8,842 nt of DNA from DASTBU01 sp035711845 (GCA_035711845.1 DASTBU010000178.1:1-8842), one strand, 5' to 3'. Shown: positions 1 through 6,463, counted from the stretch's first letter. Numbers and translations: made by a program. Notes: generated by a model from the letters alone, not told the origin.

Positions 1-675
1 CTGGAACTCGCGCTCCGACAGCGCCCGCTGGAGGCTGGACTTCATCTCCAGCCGGAACAGCATCGCAGCGTGCATGCCGGTCTCGAACACGGCGTGCCCG
101 GCCTTGCCCTCGCGCTTCGCCGCGTACATCGCCATGTCCGCGCGCCGCAGCATGTCCGCCGGCGTGTCGGCGTTGCCCCGGCTCAGGGCGAGGCCGAAGC
201 TCGCGCTCATCTGCCGCGCCTCCCCTTGGATCAGGAACGGCGCGTCGAGCGCATGCTTGATCCGCTCGACGACGAGGTCGCGGCGCACGTCGTCCACGTC
301 CTCGATGACGAGCGCAAACTCGTCGCCGCCGAGCCTCGCCACCGTGTCGACGTTGCGGACCGCGTCGGTCAGCCGGCGCGCGACGGCGCACAGGAGCTCG
401 TCGCCCACGGCGTGGCCGTAGCTGTCGTTGATCTCCTTGAAGCCGTTGAGGTCGAGGAGCACGGTCGCGAGCGGCATGCGGTGACGGCCGGTTGACTCGA
501 GCGCGTGCTGGAGCCGGTCCAGGAACAGCGCGCGGTTGGCGAGGCCCGTCAGCGGATCGTGCAGGGCATCCCGCGTGAACCGTTCGGCGATCTCCTCCGC
601 CTCGAGCCGCGCCTTGCGCTCGCGCTCGTACTTGCGTCGCCAGCGGTCGATCTCTTCCTGCGCGGCGGCGTCCAA
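1..675 (-). CDS. GGDEF diguanylate cyclase, probably GGDEF-EAL (3' part missing)
   Basis: Cyclic-di-GMP enzyme whose C-terminus lies beyond the left edge. Counting from a TTG at 675, residues 6-36 form a charged helix rich in Glu/Arg/Lys (a signalling-helix linker). The GGDEF domain follows, with DPLTGLANR at 40-48, the DLNGFKEIND substrate region, an RNVD allosteric I-site (107-110) exactly five residues before GGDEF (116-120), and the late ADMAMYAAKREGK motif. Both active and inhibitory sites are intact, so cyclase activity with product feedback is expected. The last visible residues (RLEMKSSLQRALSEREFQ) look like the opening of an EAL phosphodiesterase domain. No N-terminal sensor of its own is visible, so the H-NOX encoded just upstream is the likely input. 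The start is uncertain: no ATG is near the H-NOX stop; TTG at 675, CTG at 681 (overlapping that stop) and GTG at 714 are possible, and none has a good ribosome binding site, which suggests translational coupling. Confidence 0.9.
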   Translation of the reverse strand, partial: MDAAAQEEIDRWRRKYERERKARLEAEEIAERFTRDALHDPLTGLANRALFLDRLQHALESTGRHRMPLATVLLDLNGFKEINDSYGHAVGDELLCAVARRLTDAVRNVDTVARLGGDEFALVIEDVDDVRRDLVVERIKHALDAPFLIQGEARQMSASFGLALSRGNADTPADMLRRADMAMYAAKREGKAGHAVFETGMHAAMLFRLEMKSSLQRALSEREFQ

Positions 676-677
676 GG

Positions 678-1235
678 TCAGGTCTTGCCGCCGATGTCGC
701 AGACGAGCACGCACTCGTCCGCGCCGTCCATCATGCAGCTCCGCTGCGAGATCGAGACCGACTGCCCGAAGTGGTCGGCCGCGCCGGCGATAAAGCCCTC
801 GGCAAGCGGGCAGAGCTTGCGCTTCGAGCGATAGTGAATGACGACGCTCTCGCCCGAACCCGTGGCTTGCGGCACCTCGAAGCCGAACACCGGGACTTCC
901 GCGCCCGGATAGAGCTTCCGCACCTCCGCGTGGATCACGTCGTTCAGCGACAGCAGGAACGGGCGCAGGCTCGCGTGCGGCCTGAAGAACTCCGGATACC
1001 GCTCCGCCAGGAACGGCATGGACTGGTGGCCGAACCAGCGCAGCGTGTCGCGAGGCGGGCTCGCGCGGTGCTCAGACAACGCCTCGAGGAGGCGGACGAA
1101 CTCCTCGTCGGAATAGTTGCCGAGGGAGGTGTAGGCCCCGTCGACGCCCGCCTTCTCGAGCATCTCGTCCCACACCGACTCGCCGACGTGGGTGGCGACG
1201 ACCTCCTCGAGGAGGTTGAAGACGATTCCCTTCAT
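678..1235 (-). CDS. hnoX: H-NOX heme nitric-oxide sensor protein
   Basis: A 185-residue stand-alone H-NOX (HNOB) protein, the usual length for the bacterial family, expected to be cytosolic and to bind b-type heme. His102 in LNDVIHAEV is the proximal ligand. Tyr135, Ser137 and Arg139 form the YxSxR heme-propionate clamp. The position matching the O2-stabilising distal Tyr140 of the Thermoanaerobacter protein is Leu144 here, so NO rather than O2 sensing is predicted, as for other facultative-aerobe H-NOX proteins. Cys142, Cys167, Cys175 and Cys179 resemble the zinc-cysteine site described in Vibrio and Shewanella H-NOX. The ATG at 1235 is well supported by AAGGAG (complement of 1243-1248) seven bases upstream. 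The pirin gene ends 53 bases upstream with no strong terminator between, and the GGDEF gene begins at or over the H-NOX stop. In Shewanella and Legionella such neighbours are cyclases regulated by H-NOX; the same pairing is inferred here. Confidence 0.95.
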   Translation of the reverse strand: MKGIVFNLLEEVVATHVGESVWDEMLEKAGVDGAYTSLGNYSDEEFVRLLEALSEHRASPPRDTLRWFGHQSMPFLAERYPEFFRPHASLRPFLLSLNDVIHAEVRKLYPGAEVPVFGFEVPQATGSGESVVIHYRSKRKLCPLAEGFIAGAADHFGQSVSISQRSCMMDGADECVLVCDIGGKT

Positions 1236-1288
1236 CCCGGCACTCCTTCGCGCGGGTCGGGGCAGCGTGCGGGGGCATTGTAGGCCGA

Positions 1289-1990
1289 CTAGGCCGGAAG
1301 ATCGAAGACGAGCACCTCGGCATCACGGCCGCTTCGCAATGTCATCTGCCTGGAATCTTGAAGCTTGAGGGCATCGCCCGCCCGCAGTTCGACGTCGTTC
1401 GCGGTGACTGTCCCGCGGGCGACGTGCACGTACGCGCGCCGTCCCGGCTCGAGAGCAAGTTCCGCGCTTTCGTCGCCGTCGAAGAGTCCCGCGTATACGC
1501 GCGCATCCTGCCTGATGAGCACCGACCCCTCGGCACGGTCCGGCGAGGCGATGAGCCGGAGCCGTCCGCGCTTCTGCTCCGTGGAGAAGCGCTTCTCCTC
1601 GTAGCTGGGCGGGATGCCGCGGACATTCGGCTGAATCCAGATCTGCAGGAAATGCACGCCTTCGCTCTTGGAGGGGTTGAACTCGCTGTGCTGCACTCCC
1701 TGCCCGGCGCTCATGCGCTGCACGTCGCCGGGGCGGATCGTCGAAGCACTGCCGGTCGAGTCCGTGTGCGCCAGCGCGCCCTCGAGCACGTAGCTGATGA
1801 TTTCCATGTCGCGATGGCCGTGCGTCCCGAAGCCCTGGCCCGGCGCCACGCGGTCCTCGTTGATCACGCGCAAGGGCCCGAACTCGACGTGCTCCGGGTC
1901 GTAGTAGTCGGCAAAGGAGAAGCTGTGGAATGACTTGAGCCAGCCGTGGTCGGCATACCCCCGGTCTCCGGCGCGACGGACTTCCTGCAT
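1289..1990 (-). CDS. Pirin family bicupin protein (YhhW-like)
   Basis: A 233-residue protein close in length and motif layout to E. coli YhhW. The N-terminal cupin carries the metal-binding set His57 and His59 (GTHGHRDME) plus His101 and Glu103 (QHSEFNPS), the same spacing as in YhhW. The opening DHGWLKSFHSFSFADYYDP and the LQIWIQPN motif are typical. Bacterial pirins of this type can show quercetin 2,3-dioxygenase activity in vitro, but physiological roles are poorly known and none can be read from this sequence. The ATG at 1990 is preceded by GAGGAG seven bases upstream, and the msrA stop codon forms part of that site (TGAGGAG), so the two genes are coupled. An open frame continues upstream through msrA with no start of its own worth using; it is antisense-free read-through of another frame. 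Third gene of the minus-strand operon. Confidence 0.93.
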   Translation of the reverse strand: MQEVRRAGDRGYADHGWLKSFHSFSFADYYDPEHVEFGPLRVINEDRVAPGQGFGTHGHRDMEIISYVLEGALAHTDSTGSASTIRPGDVQRMSAGQGVQHSEFNPSKSEGVHFLQIWIQPNVRGIPPSYEEKRFSTEQKRGRLRLIASPDRAEGSVLIRQDARVYAGLFDGDESAELALEPGRRAYVHVARGTVTANDVELRAGDALKLQDSRQMTLRSGRDAEVLVFDLPA

Positions 1991-2001
1991 CGCGAGGCTC
2001 C

Positions 2002-2508
2002 TCAGGCGCGCTTGCGGCGCGGCAGCACCCAATCCGGACGCACGAAGTGGCAGGTGTAGCCACCCGGGTTCCTCAGCAGGTAATCCTGGTGCTCGGGTTC
2101 TGCTTCCCAGAAATCGCCGGCGGGCGCCACCTCGGTCACGACCTTGCCGGGCCAAAGGCCCGAGGCCTCCACGTCGGCGATGGTGTCCTCGGCGACACGG
2201 CGCTGCTCGTCGGTCGTGTAGAAGATCGCCGACCGGTAGCTCGTGCCGCTGTCGTTGCCCTGGCGGTTCCTGGTCGTCGGGTCGTGGATCTGGAAGAAGA
2301 ACTCGAGAATCTGCCGGAAGCTGATCTTCGCGGGATCGAACAGGACCTCGACCGCCTCGGCGTGATAACCGTGGTTCCGGTACGTGGCATTCGGCGTATT
2401 GCCACCCGAGTATCCGACGCGGGTCTCGATCACCCCCGGATACTTCCGGAAGAGATCCTGCACGCCCCAGAAGCATCCACCGGCCAGCACGGCCCGTTCC
2501 GTCGTCAT
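2002..2508 (-). CDS. msrA: Peptide-methionine (S)-S-oxide reductase MsrA
   Basis: Reduces the S epimer of methionine sulfoxide, free or in proteins, back to methionine. The 168-residue protein is a compact MsrA without an N-terminal export signal, so it is probably cytosolic. The catalytic motif GGCFWG places the nucleophile at Cys12. Other family motifs are VGYSGG (31-36), YHAEAVEV (48-55), the DPTTRNRQGND block (76-86) and GYTCHF near the end, where Cys153 is the likely resolving cysteine. These are the only two cysteines, so the extra recycling cysteine of the longer E. coli enzyme is absent. The ATG at 2508 overlaps the msrB stop as ATGA, and AGGAGA lies six bases upstream inside msrB. 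The neighbour MsrB covers the R epimer, so the pair repairs both forms. Confidence 0.97.
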   Translation of the reverse strand: MTTERAVLAGGCFWGVQDLFRKYPGVIETRVGYSGGNTPNATYRNHGYHAEAVEVLFDPAKISFRQILEFFFQIHDPTTRNRQGNDSGTSYRSAIFYTTDEQRRVAEDTIADVEASGLWPGKVVTEVAPAGDFWEAEPEHQDYLLRNPGGYTCHFVRPDWVLPRRKRA

Positions 2509-2954
2509 GACTGCTCTCCTACCTGGCTCAAGTATGCCCCGTAGCCTTCCTTCTCCATATCGTCGCGATGGATGAAGCGCAGGGACGCGGAATTGATGCA
2601 ATAGCGCAGGCCGCCGCGGTTGCGCGGCCCATCGTTGAAGACGTGGCCCAGGTGGCTGTCGCCGTGCGCCGAGCGCACCTCCGTGCGGGTCATCCCATGG
2701 GAGTCGTCCGACAGCTCCCTGACGTTGGCGGGCTCGAGGGGCCTCGTGAAGCTCGGCCAGCCCGAACCGGAGTCGTACTTGTCGGTAGAGGCAAAAAGCG
2801 GCTCGCCCGAGACAACGTCCACGTAGATGCCAGGCTCCTTGTTGTGCAGCAGCGGCCCGGTTCCGGGCATTTCGGTGCCGCACTGCTGGGTCACCCGGTA
2901 TTGCTCCGGGGAGAGCTTCGAGATTGTTGCGGGGTCTTTCGCGTACTTGTCCAT
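2505..2954 (-). CDS. msrB: Peptide-methionine (R)-S-oxide reductase MsrB
   Basis: Reduces the R epimer of methionine sulfoxide; first gene of the minus-strand operon. At 149 residues it spans the complete SelR domain. The catalytic nucleophile is Cys119 in RYCINSASLRF; the substrate pocket motifs GWPSF (65-69), HLGHVF (101-106) and NDGP follow family pattern. Two features differ from E. coli MsrB. The structural zinc CxxC pairs are absent (the stretches read YVDVVSGEP and RSAHGDSH), and the usual resolving cysteine before GWPSF is Ser64. The only other cysteine is Cys25 (TQQCGTEMP), which could serve as an alternative resolving residue, as an N-terminal cysteine does in Xanthomonas MsrB. There is no signal peptide. 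The ATG at 2954 has GGAG five bases upstream. The stop overlaps the msrA start by four bases. Confidence 0.96.
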   Translation of the reverse strand: MDKYAKDPATISKLSPEQYRVTQQCGTEMPGTGPLLHNKEPGIYVDVVSGEPLFASTDKYDSGSGWPSFTRPLEPANVRELSDDSHGMTRTEVRSAHGDSHLGHVFNDGPRNRGGLRYCINSASLRFIHRDDMEKEGYGAYLSQVGEQS

Positions 2955-2999
2955 GGGTGCTCCTGCACTATGGTATCCGTTCGGCCTGAAACAAGGCCC

Positions 3000-3011
3000 A
3001 TTGGCGCCAAT
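3000..3011. promoter_or_regulatory. 12-bp perfect palindrome, possible operator
   Basis: ATTGGCGCCAAT is a perfect 12-base palindrome, 45 bases upstream of the msrB start and 67 bases upstream of the small-ORF start. Its position between divergent stress genes suits a dimeric regulator. It does not match an operator I can name with confidence. Chance occurrence in GC-rich DNA is possible. Confidence 0.35.
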
Positions 3012-3020
3012 CCGCGACGT

Positions 3021-3037
3021 CGGCCGTCATACGGCCG
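3021..3037. promoter_or_regulatory. 7-bp inverted repeat with 3-base spacer
   Basis: CGGCCGTCATACGGCCG has perfect 7-base arms around CAT. It lies only nine bases from the palindrome at 3000-3011 in the same divergent spacer. It could be a second regulator half-site pair or a hairpin in the leader of either transcript. Function is not shown. Confidence 0.3.
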
Positions 3038-3078
3038 CCATCCTTCGGAGCTATCCTGAGCAAGAGGAGTGCCCCGTC

Positions 3079-3264
3079 ATGCAGACAAACCAGCACACAG
3101 ACCAGACCCAGCTTGGTGTCCGGTTTCTCGACGTGGAGCCGGCGCCCACGGTAAAGCGCGCGGTGCGCGGACCGCAGGCCGCTGCGCGCGCGGGTGAAAA
3201 GGCGCGTCCTCTCGCCGAGCAGGCCTCCGCGCGAAAGCCGGCTCGCTACGGCGCGGGTTTCTGA
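3079..3264 (+). CDS. Small basic hypothetical protein (61 aa)
   Basis: Not recognised. The frame is open far upstream, but the best start is the ATG at 3079, with AGAGGAG nine bases before it. The 61-residue product opens with a polar segment (MQTNQHTDQTQLG), then a short VRFLDVEPAPTV stretch, then a tail rich in Ala, Arg and Lys ending in ARYGAGF. There are no cysteines, signal peptide or membrane helix; the tail would suit nucleic-acid or acidic-surface binding, which is a guess. By hand count about three quarters of codons end in G or C, compatible with coding. It is divergent from msrB and 122 bases upstream of the catalase, so it may be co-expressed with katE. Confidence 0.5.
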   Translation: MQTNQHTDQTQLGVRFLDVEPAPTVKRAVRGPQAAARAGEKARPLAEQASARKPARYGAGF

Positions 3265-3386
3265 TCGACATTTCGGCGATCTCGTCATAGGCGGGTAGGA
3301 CAGACGGCGCATGCCATCAGCATGTCGTCCGATACACCCGCCGCGCCTGCGGCCGAAGACTCCCACGTCCTCTCGAGGAGTCCCGC

Positions 3387-5846
3387 ATGGCGATTCGCAA
3401 GAAACCGCGCAAGCCGGCGCAGCCCGTGCCCGCGAAGAAACAGGCGGCGAAGCCGCCTTCTCCCAAGGGACCCGCCGCGACCTCGGCGCGCGCAACCGTC
3501 AGCGGTCCGACCGCCAAGCCCCGAGCCCCCGCCAACGCGGACCCGGCAGCGCTCAAGATCGCGGGCGTCGAGCGTGTAAGTTCCGCTTTCCCGCATAACC
3601 GGGCCAAGCCGAGCGAGTTCGGCGAGCAGTCCGCGCGGCCTGCGACCGGGCAGTCCGTCGAGCCGCCAGATCCCTCCGTCAGCGGCAGCACGCTTTCAGA
3701 GAGCAATGCGTCTCCCAAAGTCGGCAGCGGAAATCCGCAGGCCGGGTTCAACCCGGCGGCGGGGCCGCTCGATCGCGTCCGCGTCGACTCCGGCGGCCGC
3801 GCGCTGTCCACCAACCAGGGCGTGCCGGTCGCGGACAACCAGAACTCCCTGAAGGCGGGCCTGCGCGGCCCGACGCTGATGGAGGACTTCATCCTCCGCG
3901 AGAAGGTCACGCATTTCGACCACGAGCGGATCCCCGAGCGCGTCGTGCATGCCCGCGGCTCGGGCGCGCACGGCTACTTCGAATGCTACAAGCCGCTGAC
4001 CGACCTGACGCGCGCGTCCATCTTCGCCGAGGCCGGCAAGCGCACGCCGGCCTTCGTGCGCTTCTCGACGGTCGCGGGCGAGCGCGGCTCGACCGACACC
4101 GCGCGCGACGTGCGCGGCTTCGCGGTCAAGTTCTACACGGACGAAGGCAACTGGGACCTGGTCGGCAACAACATCCCCGTCTTCTTCATCCAGGACGCGA
4201 TGAAGTTTCCCGACATCATCCACGCGGTCAAGCCCGAACAGCACCATGCGATGCCGCAGGCGGCGTCCGCGCACGACACGTTCTGGGATTTCGTGTCCCT
4301 CATGCCCGAGACCACGCACATGCTCATGTGGGTGATGTCGGACCGCGCCATCCCGCGAAGCTTCCGCATGATGCAGGGCTTCGGCGTCCATAGCTTCCGC
4401 TTCGTCAACGCCGAGGGTGACTCGCGCTTCGTGAAGTTCCACTGGACGCCCGTGGCCGGCACGCACGCGCTCATCTGGGACGAGGCGGTCAAGATCTCCG
4501 GAGCCGATTCCGACTATCACCGGCGGGATCTCTGGGAAGCCATCGAGGCGGGCGACTACCCCGAATACGAGCTCGGGATCCAGGTATTCACCGAAGCGCA
4601 GGCGGAGAAGTTCTCCTTCGACGTGCTCGACTCGACCAAGCTCATTCCCGAGGAGCTGGTGCCGGTGCAGCCGGTGGGCAGGCTGGTTCTCAACCGGAAT
4701 CCAGACAACTTCTTCGCGGAGACCGAGCAGGTAGCCTTCTGCACCGCGCACATCGTGCCCGGCATCGACTTCAGCAACGATCCGCTGCTGGCGGGGCGCA
4801 TTCATTCTTATGTGGACACCCAGATCTCGCGGCTGGGCGGGCCGAACTTCCACGAGATCCCGATCAATGCGCCGATCGCGCAGGTCCACAACAACCAGCG
4901 CGACGGCATGCACCGGCAGGCGATCGCGCGCGGGCGCATCGCGTACGAGCCGAACTCGCTGGCGGGCGGATGTCCGTTCCAGGCCGGCACCGCGGGCTTC
5001 ATGTCCTTCCCGCAGGCGCGGGAAGCGAATGAGCACAAGGTGCGGGGCAAGCCGGAGCGGTTTGCGGAGCACTACAACCAGGCCACGCTGTTCTGGAACA
5101 GCCAGAGCCCGGTCGAGAAGCAGCACATCATCCGCGCCTTCCGCTTCGAGCTGACCAAGGTCCAGGTGACGGCGGTCCGCAAGCGCGTCGTAGCGCAGCT
5201 TCGGAACGTCGCCGCCGAACTGGCGCAAGGCGTCGCCGACGGCCTGGGGTTCACCGAACTGCCGGAACCTCTGCCGACGCTGCTGAAGCGGGCACCGAAG
5301 CCGGAAGTCGAGCGATCCAAGGCCTTGTCGATGCTGGTCCGGCCCGGAGCGGTCGGCATCCGGTCGCGGCGCATCGCCCTCGTCGTCGCGGATGGCGTGG
5401 ACGGCGCCGCGGCGACGGAAGCGCACGAGACGCTCGCGGCCAAGGGCGCGGTGCCGCGGTTCGTCGGCGTGAAGCTCGGGCCCGTGCAGAGCAAGCCGGG
5501 CAAGGCGCTGGACGTCGAAGTGTCGCTGGAAGCGGCGCCTTCAGTGCTCTGGGATGCGGCTATCTTCTTCGACGGCGAACGGTCGACGAAGGCCCTGTCC
5601 GCGAGCGGTCACGCCATCGAGTTCCTGAAAGACCAGTATCGCCACTGCAAGACCCTCCTGCTGTTCGGCTCGTCGTCAGAGCTCCTGAAGCGCGCCGGCA
5701 TACCGCCGGCATTGACGGACGGTTCGGCCGACCCGGGACTCCTGCGTCATTCCGGCGGCGAAGTCCGGGGCGCGCTTGCGGCGTTCGCGAAGGCATTGTC
5801 CAGGCACCGGCATTTCGAGCGTGAGACCGACCCACCCCTCGTCTGA
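3387..5846 (+). CDS. katE: Large-subunit (clade 2) monofunctional catalase, HPII/KatE type
   Basis: Dismutates hydrogen peroxide to water and oxygen; expected to be a cytosolic heme homotetramer. The 819 residues exceed E. coli HPII (753). Aligning active sites shows a constant 60-residue offset: distal His188 (VVHARG), Asn261 (LVGNNIP) and proximal heme ligand Tyr475 (IHSYVDTQ) match HPII His128, Asn201 and Tyr415. Residues 1-60 are a Lys/Pro/Ala-rich extension; 61-150 remain low in complexity up to STNQGVPVADNQNSL, where the core starts. Residues from about 655 to 800 form the DJ-1/PfpI-like flavodoxin-fold C-terminal domain that marks the large subunit. HPII His392, which is covalently tied to the heme-ligand Tyr, is Cys452 here, so that cross-link should be absent. 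The ATG at 3387 has GAGGAG six bases upstream. The ferritin-like gene follows after 13 bases. Confidence 0.97.
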   Translation: MAIRKKPRKPAQPVPAKKQAAKPPSPKGPAATSARATVSGPTAKPRAPANADPAALKIAGVERVSSAFPHNRAKPSEFGEQSARPATGQSVEPPDPSVSGSTLSESNASPKVGSGNPQAGFNPAAGPLDRVRVDSGGRALSTNQGVPVADNQNSLKAGLRGPTLMEDFILREKVTHFDHERIPERVVHARGSGAHGYFECYKPLTDLTRASIFAEAGKRTPAFVRFSTVAGERGSTDTARDVRGFAVKFYTDEGNWDLVGNNIPVFFIQDAMKFPDIIHAVKPEQHHAMPQAASAHDTFWDFVSLMPETTHMLMWVMSDRAIPRSFRMMQGFGVHSFRFVNAEGDSRFVKFHWTPVAGTHALIWDEAVKISGADSDYHRRDLWEAIEAGDYPEYELGIQVFTEAQAEKFSFDVLDSTKLIPEELVPVQPVGRLVLNRNPDNFFAETEQVAFCTAHIVPGIDFSNDPLLAGRIHSYVDTQISRLGGPNFHEIPINAPIAQVHNNQRDGMHRQAIARGRIAYEPNSLAGGCPFQAGTAGFMSFPQAREANEHKVRGKPERFAEHYNQATLFWNSQSPVEKQHIIRAFRFELTKVQVTAVRKRVVAQLRNVAAELAQGVADGLGFTELPEPLPTLLKRAPKPEVERSKALSMLVRPGAVGIRSRRIALVVADGVDGAAATEAHETLAAKGAVPRFVGVKLGPVQSKPGKALDVEVSLEAAPSVLWDAAIFFDGERSTKALSASGHAIEFLKDQYRHCKTLLLFGSSSELLKRAGIPPALTDGSADPGLLRHSGGEVRGALAAFAKALSRHRHFERETDPPLV

Positions 5847-5859
5847 GTGGAGAAACACC

Positions 5860-6450
5860 ATGATCGCACCGAAACTGAAAGAACTGCTGCTGCAGGCGCT
5901 CGAGCACGAGCGCGGCGGCGTACTCGTCTACAAGAGCGCGCTCGAATGCGCGGTCAACGAAGACTTGCAGGAGGAATGGGAAGAGTACCTGGACCAGACG
6001 GAGAACCACGTCGCGGTCCTCACGCAGGTCTGCAAGGACCTCGGCCTGGATCCGTCCGAGATGACACCCGGCTGCAGGATCGTCCACGAGAACGGAAAGG
6101 CGCTGGTGAACGCCATCAAGATGGCGCAGGCCACCGGGGACGCTGCGGCGGCCGAAATCGTCGCCTGCGAGAGCGTCGTGCTCGCCGAGACGAAGGACCA
6201 TGCGAACTGGGAGCTGATCGGCGCCTGCGCCGACGAACTGGACGGCGACGCAGCGGACGTCCTGAGCGAAGCCTACGAAGAGGTCGAGGACGAGGAGGAC
6301 GAGCACCTCTATCACAGCAAGGGCTGGTGCCGGGAACTGTGGCGCGCATCGCTCGGACTCGAAGCGGCCCTGCCGCCTCCTGAAGAAGAACAGGACGTCA
6401 AGACGGCGGCCGAGGCTGCGAAGGCGGCGAAAGAAGCGCATCCAGCGTAG
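5860..6450 (+). CDS. Ferritin-like four-helix protein, possible diiron
   Basis: A 196-residue, strongly acidic, mostly helical protein resembling the ferritin-like superfamily (DUF892/YciF-like flavour); exact family not established. Candidate metal ligands are Glu17 with Tyr24 in helix 1 (the E-x6-Y spacing of ferritins), Glu48/His50 in helix 2 (DQTENHVAVL), Glu104, Glu110 and His114 in helix 3 (ESVVLAETKDH), and a true ExxH, Glu146-His149, in helix 4 (EEDEHLYH). The second-helix ExxH is not canonical, so metal binding is inferred. The C-terminal 30 residues are Pro/Glu then Ala/Lys rich. The chosen ATG at 5860 has GTGGAG seven bases upstream, overlapping nothing; the frame is open further upstream inside katE, but no better start is seen there. 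Thirteen bases separate it from katE, so co-transcription is likely. A role in iron sequestration alongside peroxide removal is plausible but unproven. Confidence 0.85.
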   Translation: MIAPKLKELLLQALEHERGGVLVYKSALECAVNEDLQEEWEEYLDQTENHVAVLTQVCKDLGLDPSEMTPGCRIVHENGKALVNAIKMAQATGDAAAAEIVACESVVLAETKDHANWELIGACADELDGDAADVLSEAYEEVEDEEDEHLYHSKGWCRELWRASLGLEAALPPPEEEQDVKTAAEAAKAAKEAHPA

Positions 6451-6463
6451 CGTTGCGAGTCGG

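Larger units (their letters stand above)
2955..3078. promoter_or_regulatory. Divergent intergenic region between msrB and the small ORF
   Basis: These 124 bases should hold the promoter of the msrB-msrA-pirin-hnoX-GGDEF operon and that of the plus-strand small gene. I see no convincing sigma-70 -35/-10 pair on either strand. Two perfect inverted repeats lie inside and are listed separately. The placement of a shared control region is inferred from gene orientation only. Confidence 0.55.

Noticed and set aside
1236..1288. Possible terminator between the pirin and hnoX (GGCC-GACTA-GGCC around the pirin stop)
   Set aside because: The stem is only four bases with no T-run; it is too weak to split the operon.
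1289..2476. A 395-codon minus-strand frame that would extend the pirin N-terminus through msrA
   Set aside because: The upstream part is msrA read in another frame; the pirin has a complete domain from ATG 1990 with its own GAGGAG site.
2002..2883. A 293-codon frame that would fuse extra sequence before MsrA
   Set aside because: The added residues are msrB in another frame. MsrA is complete from ATG 2508, with the ATGA overlap and ribosome binding site, so this is not an MsrBA fusion.
3265..3386. Possible katE promoter with TCGACA at 3265 and a 17-base spacer, plus small inverted repeats (CATGC/GCATG at 3310-3324)
   Set aside because: The -10 match (TAGGCG) is poor and the repeats are short. 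No OxyR or other named site is recognisable, so no promoter is called.
3696..5426. A 576-codon open frame antisense to katE
   Set aside because: Composition is Arg/Asp/Val-rich shadow sequence with no recognisable domain; GC-rich coding DNA often leaves the opposite strand open.
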